The notes under the pieces are model-generated. The model did no database searches. It was not told where the DNA came from and saw only the letters and a program-made list of their open reading frames with translations. Source: Dactylis glomerata (taxonomy: Eukaryota > Streptophyta > Magnoliopsida > Poales > Poaceae). From it: a stretch of 64,000 nt of DNA. Both the position numbers and the translations under genes were made by a program. The stretch's first letter is position 1; each line of letters starts with the position of its first letter. The DNA lies in contig QXEO01000334.1 in the NCBI GenBank assembly GCA_007115705.1, positions 1,521,567 through 1,585,566 of the forward strand, read 5' to 3'. Positions 11,896-23,188 of this stretch are shown here, piece by piece.

Positions 11896-12770
11896 TATCA
11901 TCAACGGCAGGTTATCAGTATCGGCAATCTCTTTGGAGGGCAACTACCAGAAAAATCTACACAAAAAATGGGCAGGTTAAGTGCGAAGTGAACAAGATTT
12001 TCAGAGTAATATCTAACTGGACTCCATATTCAACAACCGTTGCAAATTTCATTGCTCCAACAACGAAACGGTAGGATGATCCTAGAAATAGTAGCCTGGG
12101 CATGCCTAACTAGAAACAAAATAGCACATTCTTCAGCCTGGACTCATGCGCAGTTTATACTGAACCACTGCGCTGCTAAATTGCTTGTCGATAACATGTA
12201 AATGAACTGAACCTACAGTTTATATCTACACGAAACGGGATATGGAAGTACAGTGCGAATCTACAGTTCAGCAATCTGCACAAAATTCCAACTTTCTGCA
12301 GGGAGAGCACATAGCCAGAATCTACACAGGCCCATCGCTCGCCGTGCGCTCTCCTCGCTCTGCGCGAATGCCCGTAGCATACACGCATACACGGCGACAC
12401 GGCGGATGACCTCTATCTGACTGACTACTCGAGAGGAACACATCTGTAGGGCAGGGCGTGTATTGAACTATTGATCGCGGCATAAGAGTCGGGAAGGACA
12501 GCAGGCGGCGGAGTATGGATCGCACCTGGAGAGGAGATGTCGGCGTCGGCGTCGGCGGCGCCGGAAGGAACAGCAGGCGGCGGAGTCAGGGCCGGCGGTG
12601 AGTCCGATGCCCGCAAGGCCAGTATTATTCAGGGCAGTGCTGGGAGCCTGGGAGCCTGGGAGGCCGGTCCAGGTAAACTTTTTTCTTTCTTTTCTATTTT
12701 CTGTTTTCTTCTCTGTTTTCTTTTTATGAAATCTAAAACACTTTAGATTTAAATTTGTTTCTGGTTTCGA
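11896..12770. other. Intergenic, no gene recognised
   Basis: 12,530-12,670 is GC-rich with GTCGGC triplet runs. The short string GAAGTGAACAAGATTTTCAG (about 11,991) recurs in related form near 7098 and 62,451, so a dispersed repeat is present. No conserved protein was recognised. Confidence 0.35.
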
Positions 12771-12777
12771 AATTTTT

Positions 12778-13115
12778 TTGGTTTCTAAAGTTCGAATAAT
12801 TCAGTTCCGAATTTTATTCAAATTCAAACTTTTTGTTAATTTTTTCAATTTTGTTCTAATTCGAAATTTGTTCATGTTCAAAATTTGTTCACATTATAAG
12901 TTTGTAAAAATTCGAAATTTGTTCGGATTCAAATTTTGTGCAAATTCAAAATTCGTTGAAATTTGAAATTATATTCAAATTCGAAATTTGTTCCAATTCA
13001 AAATTTCTTCCAATCTGAAATTTATTCTAATTCAAAATTTGTTCACTTCAGTAATTTATCCGAATTTGATTTTTATTCAAATTAAATTTGTGGACATCCA
13101 AAATTTGTTTAAACA
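12778..13115. repeat. AT-rich degenerate tandem repeat
   Basis: About 15 imperfect units of roughly 20 bp of the kind AATTCGAAATTTGTTC or AATTCAAAATTTGTTC follow each other. The small ORFs across it are low-complexity artefacts. A related but weaker pattern continues at 13,380-13,500, followed by an A-rich low-complexity tract to about 13,680. A GC-rich block with GGCGGGAGCGAGT repeated (13,191 and 13,232) lies between them. Such blocks often occur inside large Triticeae DNA transposons, but no TIR was found here. Confidence 0.6.
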
Positions 13116-13999
13116 AAAAAAAGGAAAAAAGTATACCTGTTGGACCAAACTGGCTCCGCCTAGTCCGAGACTGCTCCCAGGCGGGAGCGAGTCGCTCCCG
13201 CAACGGGTGGGGCATAGCACCCCCAAACTAAGGCGGGAGCGAGTTTGCTTCATGGGATTTGTCGCACGTTGCATTTTATGGTTTCTTTCTATGCACTGTT
13301 TCGAACGGTTTTTCTTGTCAGTAGGAAACTTGTTCAGATATAAAAATATATAATTTTAACTTCATACATACTATTTTTTTTCAAATTTGAATCTGTTCAG
13401 ATATAAAACTCTAAAAATGCTCAGATCTATGTTTAAATTTTAAATTATTGAAATTTCAAAATTGTTCAAATTTCAAAATTTATAGATTTACCAAAAAAAA
13501 TAGATTAAACAAATAGAAAAATAAAAATAAAAGAAAGATAATAGAAAAAAGAAACAGAAAAAGAAAAGTGGAAACAAAAACGAAAAAAAAATAAACCTAA
13601 AAATAAAAAAAATCGAAAAAAGAGAAACCAAATGAACCAGAAAGAACCTTATTGGAAGCTCCAAAACCAAAAAAAACTAAACAGCGGATTTGTGAAGCAT
13701 TTGGTTTTTCCGTTTTAATCTTGGTTTATCTATCCTTGTTTGTTTTTCTAGAATGTTCATTTAAAAAAAATGATTATTTGTAAAATCAGTGCTAATTTGT
13801 GAAGATCATGCTCAATTCCAGAATTACTACATCATTCACACTAAATTGCATGGAATACAATCATCCAACCGTAAGTTCGTGGACTGCAAAACCCTTAAAA
13901 ACGAAGCTTTCCTGCTAGCACCGAAACCACCGAAAACATGATAACCTCCAAAACGCTAGATTTCAAGAGGGAACTCTTTGTACACACCTAAGAAGCATC

Positions 14000-14480
14000 C
14001 AACCAAGAAATTTGTATGGGTTTTCTAGCCCTAGCTCGCTGAAACCCTACCATGGCTGTCAACGGCGGCGTGATGAGCACGGAGAAGAGTACATGAAAGC
14101 GGCGAAGCAAGCGGGGAAGATGCTTATCGTATTGAAGAGGTTTAAAATCCCATTCACGGAGGTGCGGATCATCGAGCATCGTCGCCTACGCCGAGGTCCA
14201 CGGCCGTCTTCCCCGCCTCAATCGTCGCCTCGAATGTGCTCGTACAAACAACAACTGCTTTGCCCCACGCTGCGATGAAGGGATCCTTTGAAAGCTGAGT
14301 GTTAGGTACTGGCGCGGAATAACCGAATATAACGTGATCCATTGTGACAGAGGGCCAGCCGAACCAAGGACCTGTCTCCGCTACTCTGTTTTGTTTTGGA
14401 CTTGCACACAATTCCCGATCCAGAGTGAAACGTCACGGTTCGGCCTGCGAGCGATCTGTATGAATTTGCGCGCGAAATAA
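14000..14480. other. GC-rich exon-like region, unassigned
   Basis: A frame starting at 14,053 (ATGGCTGTC) and the overlapping ORF at 14,012-14,278 contain EEYMKAAKQAGKMLIVLK and TEVRIIEHRRL. The wording looks protein-like but no family was recognised. It may be a gene fragment. Confidence 0.2.
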
Positions 14481-14732
14481 AAGTTCGTGTACCGCGGTAT
14501 CACATTTTGCAAGACTTTGTACTACTAAAATGCATCCGAAATACAAATTCATGTACCACCTACGCAATTACCTTCTACTAGCTTGGGTTCGTACCTGAGT
14601 TGATTCATGACTATATGTTTGGCGATAAAATACTTCAAATATCGGTTGGCTGTCAAATCAAGGTGGGAATATGAGTTTCCACAATTCTGGTGCATTCTCC
14701 GCCCATTCGCTGACGATTGATCGATGATGAAT

Positions 14733-14955
14733 GCATGATGACGACGATCGACCGTTTACTTTGCGGGGCTGGGCGCGGAGCTGTACGGGGAGTAGTAGTT
14801 GAATTAAGCAGATGAGGTTGAGGGGTGAGGTAGGCGTAGGCGAGTAAGACAAGCCAGTTTGCAAATTTTTTATGGTTGGCGCTAGCTGAGCTGTGTCCAA
14901 ATTAATTAACGACGGCCGGCGGGTTGCGCTTGTTTATTGTTGGTGAAGATCCAAT
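14733..14955 (+). repeat. Duplicated gene upstream region, copy 1 (first part)
   Basis: From GCATGATGACGACG this matches 30,308 onward (copy 2) with scattered substitutions and small indels, through the GACGGCCGGCGGGTTGCG block. It continues after the MITE (15,242-15,284) and after the copia element (20,564-20,762). It is the promoter/5' side of the small membrane-protein gene. Confidence 0.8.
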
Positions 14956-15241
14956 AAGGCCTTTCACAATGGGAGTCTCTTAGTACTATATCCTAGGTAT
15001 TTTGCTTATGTGTCACTATATTAATTGAAGAAAGAGAAGAGTATTGTATCTTAGCTAAGCTACAACCCATGCACGCTATCATAGGTAAAATACTTGCCTA
15101 GCCCAATCAAATGCATGCATGAGCCCAAATACATTAAATTTAGATACAATCTCTAAGAAACAATGCATTGGAGAGATTGTTTCTTAAAATATACCACTAC
15201 CTAGGATAGCGCGCTAAGATACAATGCATTGGAGAAGGCCT
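14956..15241. mobile_element. Harbinger/Tourist-like MITE
   Basis: The insert starts AAGGCCTTTCACAATGG and ends with the inverse of AGGCCTTCTCCAATGC. It is flanked by AAT (14,953-14,955 and 15,242-15,244). The paralogous copy 2 has a single AAT at the same place (GATCCAATCTCG near 30,500), so this is a filled site with a 3-bp target duplication. It holds no gene. A related, less complete element lies near 40,574. Confidence 0.8.
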
Positions 15242-15284
15242 AATCTTGTTTTCGGCATAGACAAACACTATACTTGCGGGTCCT

Positions 15285-15441
15285 TGTTGATTTGTGTGGA
15301 ACGATGCATACCCTCTCGGGCCATCGGTTGCGTGTTATATAGGGGCAGGGAAGAGCCCCCTGCGTGGCTATACACGAGATAGATGTATACGGTCGGTGTA
15401 CTACACCGTACCGTATACATACAATGTTACATACTCCAACA
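15285..15441 (-). repeat. copia A 3' LTR
   Basis: 157-bp LTR, base-for-base the same as 20,407-20,563 by eye. On the minus strand it is preceded by the G11 polypurine tract at 15,442-15,452. Confidence 0.95.
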
Positions 15442-15452
15442 CCCCCCCCCCC
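15442..15452 (-). other. copia A polypurine tract
   Basis: Eleven C on the plus strand, i.e. G11 on the element strand, directly between the polyprotein stop codon (15,453-15,455) and the 3' LTR. This is the plus-strand priming site. Confidence 0.8.
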
Positions 15453-18400
15453 TTAATCTAAAGCTCGGGAGAGATTTAGATTACGCTTAAATTCATCAAG
15501 ATTCTTGACAGGAAGAGCCTTTGTGAACCCATCAGCAATTTGATCTTTGCTTGAGATAAACTTAATGGCAAGACGATTTGCAGCAACTCGTTCACGAACA
15601 AAGTGATAGTCAATCTCAATATGCTTGGTACGTGCATGGAAAACTGGATTGGCAGACAGAAAAGTTGCACCCAAGTTATCACACCATAGACAAGGCTTCT
15701 GACGTAGATGAATACCAAGTTCAGTGAGTAAGGCTTCAACCCAAATTAGTTCTGTAGTAGCATTCGCTAGGGCTTTATACTCAGCTTCAGTACTAGACCG
15801 AGACACGGTAGCCTGTTTGCGAGCACTCCAGGATACCAGATTTGGTCCAATAAAAATAGCAAACCCGCCAGTGGAACGTCTGTCTTCCAGGCAACCAGCC
15901 CAATCAGCATCTGAAAAGGCACTTAAAAGAGTGGAGGAAGACGGTCTGAAGGTAATACCAAGCTGGGATGTGTCTCTAACATAGCGGAGAATACGCTTAG
16001 CAGCCGTCCAATGCGCAGTTGTAGGAGCATGAAGATATTGACAAACCTTATTAACAGAGAACGACAGGTCTGGACGAGTAAGAGTAAGATACTGGAGAGC
16101 ACCAACAACACTCCGATACTGAGAACTGTCCTCAGGGCCAAGGGGGGTCCCATGATGAAGAGAGAGAGGCTCAGACGATGACAGAGGTGTAGGTGCAGCT
16201 TTGCAATCAAGCATGCCAACTTTGGTGAGCATATCACGAGCATATTTGTCCTGTGTGAGAAGCAAACCTTGCGGTGTCCTTTTTACTTCAATGCCTAGAA
16301 AATAGTGAAGATTTCCCAGATCTTTGATTGCAAACTGAGCATTGAGATCTTTAAGCAAAGCTGAGATAGCATCATCAGATGAGCTGGTTACAATTATGTC
16401 ATCAACATAAATCAAGACAAAAATAGTAACACCAGACTTAGCATAGAGAAAAAGAGAAGTATCAGCTTTGGATGGAAGAAAACCAAGATTCTGAAGTTTA
16501 GCACTCAACCGAGAGTACCAAGCTCGAGGTGCTTGCTTTAAACCATAGAGAGCTTTATCAAGCCTGCAAATATGATGAGGAGCATCAGGTTGTTCAAAAC
16601 CAGGTGGTTGTTTCATGTATACTTCCTCTTCCAGAACACCATGAAGAAACGCGTTCTTGACATCTAGCTGCCGAAGACTCCAACCACGAGAGACAGAGAT
16701 AGAGAGAACAACTCTGATAGTAGCAATCTTGACAACAGGACTAAAAGTATCTTCGTAGTCAAGACCATACCTTTGCTTGAAACCTTTTGCAACTAAGCGT
16801 GCTTTGTATCGATCAATAGAACCATCAGCATGTCATTTGACATGATATACCCACTTGCAATCAATCAAATTTTTCTTGGAACTAAAGGGAACAAGAGTCC
16901 AAGTCTTGTTGGCCATGAGAGCATCATATTCATCTTGCATAGCAGCACGCCAATGTGGAGTATTGAGAGCAGTAGACAAGTTTGAAGGTTCACCTGTGGA
17001 AGCAAGCATACCATATCGGATAGTCCCATCAGTATATTTCTTTGGTTGTCTGATACCTTTTTGAAGACGTGTACGAATGCCAGGAGGCGACGTAGCAGCA
17101 CCAGCACCAGACGGCTCCGCAGAAGATCCGGCGGTGTGCACCGGGGGGGCACATGCACTTGCATGGGCGGGCGATGGCGTGTCGGAGTCGGAGTGGGCAG
17201 AGGAGCCGGGTGTGGGAGGGGCAGTCGAGGCTGTCGGGGATGACGCAGGAGTGGGCAACGACGTGGCCTCCTCGGGTTGGAGCGGAGGCGTTCCGACGCG
17301 CGGGAACGAGGTCCTGAGCCCCGCAGTGGCGCTGAATCGGAGGAGATCGAATCCTCCTCGGGATCCGAGGCGTGGGAGTCCGGGCTGGCAGGGGAATGTT
17401 CCCCAGAATCCTTCTCGAAGTGCGTGAGGACGGCATTTTCAGGCTGTTCTTCAGAAGATGGCTGTAGTAGCGTGGAGGCTCCGTTTGGAGTAGAATTTTC
17501 ACCAGAATTCATGTTTTCCTGTGTAGCATCAAACAGAGAAGTAGTGACAGGTACAATAGTAGGCATATGATCATCAATATTAGATACACTCTCAGAGAGG
17601 TTGTTGGTAGGAAGAAGTAGGATTTGTTGTTTAAGAAGGGCACCGGCATTGGGATGGAGACCATGAAAGGGAAAAACATTTTCATCAAAAACAACATCAC
17701 GTGATATGTAAACATGTCCTGTAGAGACATCAAGACATTTAACGCCTTTATGCAAGGGACTATAGCCGAGAAAAACACACCGTTTGGAGCGAAAAGCAAG
17801 CTTGCGTGTATTATATGGACGAAGATTGGGCCAACATGCACAACCAAACGTACGGAGAGCATCGTAGTTGGGAGTGATATGAAGTAGACGTTCAGCTGGA
17901 GACTCTAGATTAATAACTTTGCTGGGAAGCAAATTAATGAGAAAAGTAGCAGTGAGAAAAGCTTCATCCCAGTACTTAAGTGGCATGGATGCATTAGCAA
18001 GTAAGGCGAGTCCTACTTCAACAATGTGACGGTGTTTTCTCTCAGCAGAACCATTTTGTTGGTGAGCATGTGGGCAAGAAACATGATGAGTAATGCCAGC
18101 AGTTTGAAAGAAAGCATGAAGTTTCTCATACTCACCACCCCAGTCAGTTTGCATAGTGATAATTTTCCTATCAAACTTACGCTCAACATACTGCTGGAAA
18201 TTAAGAAAGGCTTGATAAACATCAGAACGCTTTTTAAGCAAATAAATCCAGGTGAACTTGCTAAAATCATCGATAAAGCTTACATAGTATGCATGTTTTC
18301 CGCAGAAAGAGGTGCAGGACCCCATACATCAGAAAAAACTTGTTCAAGAGGAACAGTGGATCTACTGGTGGAGATGGGGTATGGTAGCTGGTGACTCTTG

Positions 18401-20058
18401 GCAAGCTGACAAGAGTCACAAACATATGGTGCAGTGTCTGGAGTGTAAGCTATTTTATTTCTTCTAAGAACTTGCTGAACAATGAAAGACGATGGATGTC
18501 CTAGGCGACGATGCCATGTAGTCGAAGACGGCTTTATTGTGATGAAGGCTTGCTTGGAGGACTCATAGGAGTTGGGCATCAAGGGATAGAGACCTCCACG
18601 ACAGGGGCCTCTAAACAGGATTCGCTGAGTTGCTTGGTCCTTGATCAAAAAGAAGAAAGGATGAAACTCAATAAAGATGTGATTGTCAAGAGTAAATCGA
18701 TGAACTGATAATAGATTTTTGGAAGCACTAGGAACATGTAATATGCCATTGAGATCAAAGGAATTATGAGAGGTATGTAATAATGAATGACCAATATGAC
18801 TAATTTGCATACCTGTGCCTTCAGCTGTACGAACACGATCCTGACCATGATAGGTATCATGAGTAGTAAGCTTGTTCAACTCTCCAGTGATGTGATCAGT
18901 GGCGCCAGTATCATAGTACCAGTTGGTATCTACACCATAAGAAGCAGCATTGGCACTTTTGTTACCTCCATTGTTGCCACGATCATCGCCATGGCGCCAC
19001 CAGCAGTCACGGGCAGAATGCCCATGAATGTTACATATCTGGCATGTGGTGTTGACGTAGGGGGTGGGCTGGCGGTCACGACGCCGACCACCGTCATCGT
19101 AGCGACGACGCTCATCATCATAGCGGCGGGGACGGTCTTCATGATAATCTTGACGTCCACGATAATCCTGACGACCACGATCATCCTGACGACCGCGATA
19201 GTCACGATCATCTTGGCGACCACGATAGTAGTCGCGATTGTCTTGGCGCCAGCGATCATCTTGACGTGGGCGATGATCTTGACGGCGATCATCATAGCGT
19301 GGATGATCTTCCTGGCGAGGACGACGATCTTCTTGTCGTGGACGAGTATCATCTTGTCGAGGACGAGTGTCACGGCGAGCCGTGTTTGCAGAAGAGGTAA
19401 AACTGGGCTCGTCCTCCTTGAGCTGGCGATCAAACTCCTGAACCTGACCAAGAAGATCATCAAGTGTTGTACCTGGATTTGCATTGACAGCAGTGCGAAG
19501 ATTGTTGTAGTCCTTGCCAAGGCCATGAAGAACAAAGTATACAAGTTCATCGTCATCCACAGGCTTGCCGACACCAGCGAGCTCAGAAGCGATGCACTTC
19601 ATCTTGGCGAAGTACTTGTCAGCAGAAAGATCGTTCTTGCGTGTGTTGTTGAGGGCGGATCGGAGCTGCTGGATCCGCGTCTTGGACTGAGCCGAGACAT
19701 GGCCATTGAGTGCTTTCCACACAGAGGCGGAGGTGTCGAGGTCGAGAACATGAGCAAGCACATCTGGGGACACGGCATTGAGGAGCCATCGCAGCACATG
19801 CTGATCTCGAGAAATCCATGCCTCATACGCTGGATTGAGGATGGTGACTTTCTTGTTGTTGACATCTTCTGTTTCAAGAAATTCTGCAGGCGCCTTCTCG
19901 TTCCCTTCAACAAGGTCGAGGACACGGGCACCACGCAGGGCAGGGATCACCAGTGCCTTCCAGACAAGGGCGTTTTCACGCGTCAGGGGCTGCGACGGTG
20001 GAGTACCGAGAGCAACGGCCAGAGCAGTGGCGGACATCGTGTTGGAGGAGGAGGCCAT
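15453..20058 (-). pseudogene. copia A gag-pol polyprotein, three lesions
   Basis: Start chosen at MASSSNTMSATALAV (20,058). Domains in order: gag with an Arg/Asp-rich repeat region (PRQDD, GRQDYRGRQD); CCHC knuckle CQICNIHGHSARDC; protease YYDTGATDHI; integrase zinc site WHRRLGHPS...CDSCQ; integrase core FIDDFSKFTWIYLL, TDWGGEYEKL and HQQNGSAERKHR; then RT with LKQAPRAWY and IYVDDIIVTSS, and RNase H with SDADWAGCLEDRRSTGG and STEAEYKAL. Lesions are a 1-base deletion-type frameshift near 18,300 (integrase), a frameshift near 17,270-17,300, and an in-frame TGA at 16,833-16,835 just before HADGSIDRYKAR. After this stop the RT/RNase H frame is open to 15,453. The gene therefore cannot make an intact polyprotein. 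Confidence 0.9.
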
Positions 20059-20059
20059 C

Positions 20060-20393
20060 GGGCTGGTTTGTTGCAGATGCGGCGGCGGCGGCAAGATGCG
20101 GCGGCGGCGGCAAACTGGAGACTTGATCGTGGTTCTGATTTGTGGTGGCGGCGGCAACTGAAAGATCAGTGGCAGCGGCGGCTAGGGTTATAGATGTATA
20201 GGTTTTGGGCGGCGGCGGCGGCAGTAACGATCTGCGGCGGCGGCGGCTATGTGTGTTTACTTGTGTGTAGGCGTGTATGTTTAACGGCGGCGCAGATGCG
20301 GTGGCGGCGGCGAGGTGCAGCGGCGACGGCAGAGCTGAGGCGGCGGGGTTTTAGGTTTAGGTTTTCTTCTTCGGCGGCTAGAGGGAAGAGGTC
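20060..20393 (-). repeat. copia A 5' leader, GCC/GGC-triplet rich
   Basis: The stretch between gag start and primer-binding site is dominated by runs of (GGC)n and CGGCGGCGG on the plus strand. The overlapping ORF N-terminus (MPPPPQ...) is an in-frame extension into this leader rather than likely protein. Confidence 0.65.
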
Positions 20394-20406
20394 GGCTCTG
20401 ATACCA
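20394..20406 (-). other. copia A primer-binding site (initiator Met tRNA)
   Basis: On the minus strand this reads TGGTATCAGAGCC, complementary to the 3' end of plant initiator methionine tRNA, with no gap to the LTR at 20,407. Confidence 0.9.
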
Positions 20407-20563
20407 TGTTGATTTGTGTGGAACGATGCATACCCTCTCGGGCCATCGGTTGCGTGTTATATAGGGGCAGGGAAGAGCCCCCTGCGTGGCTATACACGAG
20501 ATAGATGTATACGGTCGGTGTACTACACCGTACCGTATACATACAATGTTACATACTCCAACA
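20407..20563 (-). repeat. copia A 5' LTR
   Basis: 157-bp copy identical to the 3' LTR. On the element strand it starts TGTTGGAGTATG and ends CAAATCAACA. Confidence 0.95.
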
Positions 20564-20762
20564 CTTTCACGCATCAAGTTGAGCTTAGCGCGCCTTGGAA
20601 GAGAGGAGGAAGCTAGAGTAGTATGGCTCCAAATGGAAGGAAGTGAAGCTCATCAATAGCCATGCCGTGCTTTATGCGTACGTGAATTGATGCATCAGAG
20701 GGATAGGCTACCTGGTGGGTTACATTACATGGGCCACGGTTGTTCTTGTCGGTGGCTTCGTC
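20564..20762 (+). pseudogene. Small membrane-protein gene, copy 1 (broken)
   Basis: This matches 30,544-30,785 (copy 2) from CTTTCACGCATCAAG to GGTGGCTTCGTC. Relative to copy 2 it lacks a block in the 5' leader and about 10 bases just after the start codon (ATGGCTCC at 20,623), so the frame is lost at once. There is also GGGTTACATTACATG in place of GGTTACATG. Homology stops at 20,762, where copia B gag sequence begins. Confidence 0.8.
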
Positions 20763-21330
20763 GTTACGCACGCATGCACGCCACGTCATGTACGCGTCAG
20801 AAGGAGGTTTTGGACCCCTGCAGCTAATTTGCACGTACGCGTCCTGCGCCGTCACGTACTCGATCGACTCCGACGCGCATCACCTTGATCGCGTCCCACG
20901 CCGCTTTGGCGTTGTCCTTCGCCGCCAGCACGGGTACCATCTCCGATGAGACAGAACGTAGGATAGCGCCTAGCGCTTGTCGTTCCTAACGCTCAGTCCC
21001 CTCGTCGAACTCGATGACGTCCGAGAGTCCAGCACCCTACAGAGCCACCCGTATCAGGATAGCCCACTCGGTGTAGTGCGTCTTCGTGAGCGTAGGGTAG
21101 CTCACAGATCCGCCGCTGCCACCGCCGTCCCTGACGACCTCGTGCACGACCACTTCTCCGCCTCCGCGCCTCGCCATGTCCCGGCCCCGGCTCGGCGAGC
21201 GGTGTCGCGCGCCGGGCATAGGAGTTACAGAGCGCCTGGGAGGGGGGTAGCACCGCCACGCCCTCTCCCTGCAACCGCCGGTGGCGTTGCACCACCACAG
21301 CCTCTTCCCGCGACCGGCGATGCGACATTG
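20763..21330 (-). pseudogene. copia B gag N-terminal fragment
   Basis: The minus strand reads MARRGGGEVVVHEVV, SVSYPTLTKTHYTEWAIL (a copia gag signature), then stops, and LAAKDNAKAAWDAIKVMRVG (the AKxAWDxIK gag motif). Several in-frame stops and frameshifts are present. It is the 5' end of a second, unrelated copia element whose LTR and primer-binding site are at 29,917-30,295, beyond the inserted gypsy element. Everything 3' of gag is missing. Confidence 0.75.
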
Positions 21331-21335
21331 CTGCC
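21331..21335. repeat. Target-site duplication of gypsy element (left)
   Basis: CTGCC here is repeated exactly at 29,905-29,909. Confidence 0.9.
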
Positions 21336-22996
21336 TGATACGTCTCCAACGTATCCATAATTTTTGATGCTCCATGCTTGTTTTTACACCATTTACCTAC
21401 TGTTTCGTTACACTTCGTGACACTTTTATGCATTTTCTAGAACTAACCTATTAACAAGTCGCCACAGTGCCAGTTCCCTATTTTCTGCTGTTTTTGTGTT
21501 TTAGAAAAGCTACATAGAAAATATTCTCGAAATTGGACGAAACAAGTTTCTGAAGTCTTATTTTTCCCGGAAGCTTCCAGAGATCTGAAGAGGAGTAGGA
21601 GGGGGCCATGAGGGCCCCACACACCAGGGCGGCGCGGCCCAGCCCCTGGCCGCGCCCCCTATGTGTGAGGGCACCTCGGTTCACCTCTGACGATGCCCCT
21701 TCGCCTATAAAGACCCCCCGACGGAAAAAAACCTAAGTACCCGATCAATTTTCCAGAACACATCGCGATCCGCCGCTGCCGTCGACCCGAAGATCAGGAG
21801 GGTCCAGAAGCTCTTCCCGGCACCCTGCCGGAGAGGGGAATCGCCACCGGAGGTCTTCTTCATCGCCATGCTTGCCTCCGGAGCAATGAGTGAGTAGTCT
21901 ACCTTGGACTATGGATCCATAGCAGTAGCTAGATGGTTGTCTCCTCCACCATGTGCTTCATGTTTAGATCTCATGAGCTGCCCTACATGATTGAGATCAC
22001 CGTTATGTAATTCTACATGTTTGGTTTGTTGGGATCCGATGAATATTGGTGTTATGATTGAGTTGCTATACTGAAATATATCTTATGGTATCTCTATGTT
22101 GTTTATGATCTTGCATGCTCTCCGTTGTTAGTAGCTATCTTGGCCGAGTAGTTGCTAGTAACTCCAAGAGGGGGTATTTATGCTCGATAGTGGGTTCATG
22201 CCTCTATTTAATCTGGGGAAATGACAGAAACCTCTAAGGTTGTAGATGTGTTGTTGCTACTAGGGAGAAAACAGCATTCATATGCTCGAGGGCATATGTT
22301 TTGTTTACATTACACACTTTGCTTAATGCAATTATCTGTTGTTCGCAACTTAATACTCATAGGGTGTTCGGATGATATCCCTGTGAGTGGATTATTAGTC
22401 ATAGATGCAGTTGGATGGCGGTCTATGTATTTTGTTGTAATGCCCAGAGTAAATCGCATAGTGATCTTCTTGACATATCACGTTTATCTTTATTCTATCA
22501 ATTGCCCAACTGTAATTTGTTTACCCAGCATGTGTTATTTATCTTATGGAGAGACACCACTAGTGAACTGTGGACCCCGGTCCTATTTCCATCATATTGC
22601 TATCACCTATTTATTTTACTCGCACTGTTTACTTTACTCGCATACTACTATCACTTTCCACTCGATACGCTCATACCCTTTGTTTCAAGCAAACCGGTGA
22701 GATTGACAACCTCATCGCAAGCTGGGAACAAAGTACTTGGTTGTGTGTGTGCAGGTTCCACGTTGCTGCTCGCAAAGCAAAGCTTGGACGAGGCGCCCTA
22801 TAAATTGTCCAGAGCTGTCGCGAAGCTTGCAAGCATCACCTTCAGTCGTATTGTCTGCTCTTCTCCTGATCGACATACCTTGGTTTCTTAAGTGAGGGAA
22901 AACTTGCTGCTATATTCATCAAAACCTTCTCTTGGGGTTTTCCAACTGGCCGGTCATTTACTACACATCTTTCATACTATCATCACCACGCCACCA
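21336..22996 (+). repeat. gypsy 5' LTR
   Basis: 1,661 bp. In the first ~215 bp I count about 15 differences from the 3' LTR, all transitions. A TATA-like CGCCTATAAAGACC lies at about 21,702-21,715. ORFs inside (e.g. 22,221-22,700) are LTR shadows repeated in the other LTR. Confidence 0.93.
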
Positions 22997-23006
22997 ACAA
23001 GTTTTC

Positions 23007-23024
23007 TGGCGCCGTTGCCGGGGA
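23007..23024 (+). other. gypsy primer-binding site (tRNA-Asp)
   Basis: TGGCGCCGTTGCCGGGGA is complementary to the 3' end of plant tRNA-Asp. It lies 10 bases after the LTR end, a gap typical of Athila-like elements. Confidence 0.85.
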
Positions 23025-23188
23025 AGAGTGGAAGACCTCTGCAAGGGGAGTTTTTCGCACGCACATCCTTTACTTTGTTTTATTGTTTTGCTTTACTTTT
23101 TTTTACTTGCATTGTTTTATCAAAAACACACAAAAAAATTGGAATCCTTGATAGTTGTTTTTACTTGTCTACTTTTAGTTTTGCTAAA

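Larger units (their letters stand above)
15285..20563 (-). mobile_element. Ty1/copia LTR retrotransposon (copia A)
   Basis: Two 157-bp LTRs (15,285-15,441 and 20,407-20,563) that I read as identical bound a 5,279-bp element on the minus strand. The LTRs start TGTTGG and end CAACA on that strand. A 13-nt primer-binding site (TGGTATCAGAGCC, initiator Met tRNA) abuts the 5' LTR, and a run of 11 G (minus strand) abuts the 3' LTR. The order gag, protease, integrase, RT, RNase H is copia type. Identical LTRs mean recent insertion. The related copy 2 near 30,541 supplies the empty site. Flanks do not show a clean 5-bp duplication (GTCCT against CTTTC). Confidence 0.95.

Noticed and set aside
12778..13353. 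ORFs with Phe/Lys/Asn repeats
   Set aside because: Translations of the AT-rich degenerate repeat; low complexity, no start context or homology.
17046..17570. Several overlapping plus-strand ORFs, Gly/Arg/Glu-rich
   Set aside because: Antisense shadows of the GC-rich region between copia A integrase and RT.
18787..20193. 468-codon plus-strand ORF rich in Thr/Ile/Val
   Set aside because: It is antisense to the copia A gag and protease region; its composition comes from the opposite strand's Arg/Asp repeats.
22221..22803. Overlapping ORFs repeated at 29,024-29,799
   Set aside because: They lie in both gypsy LTRs and have no protein family signal; chance ORFs in the LTR.
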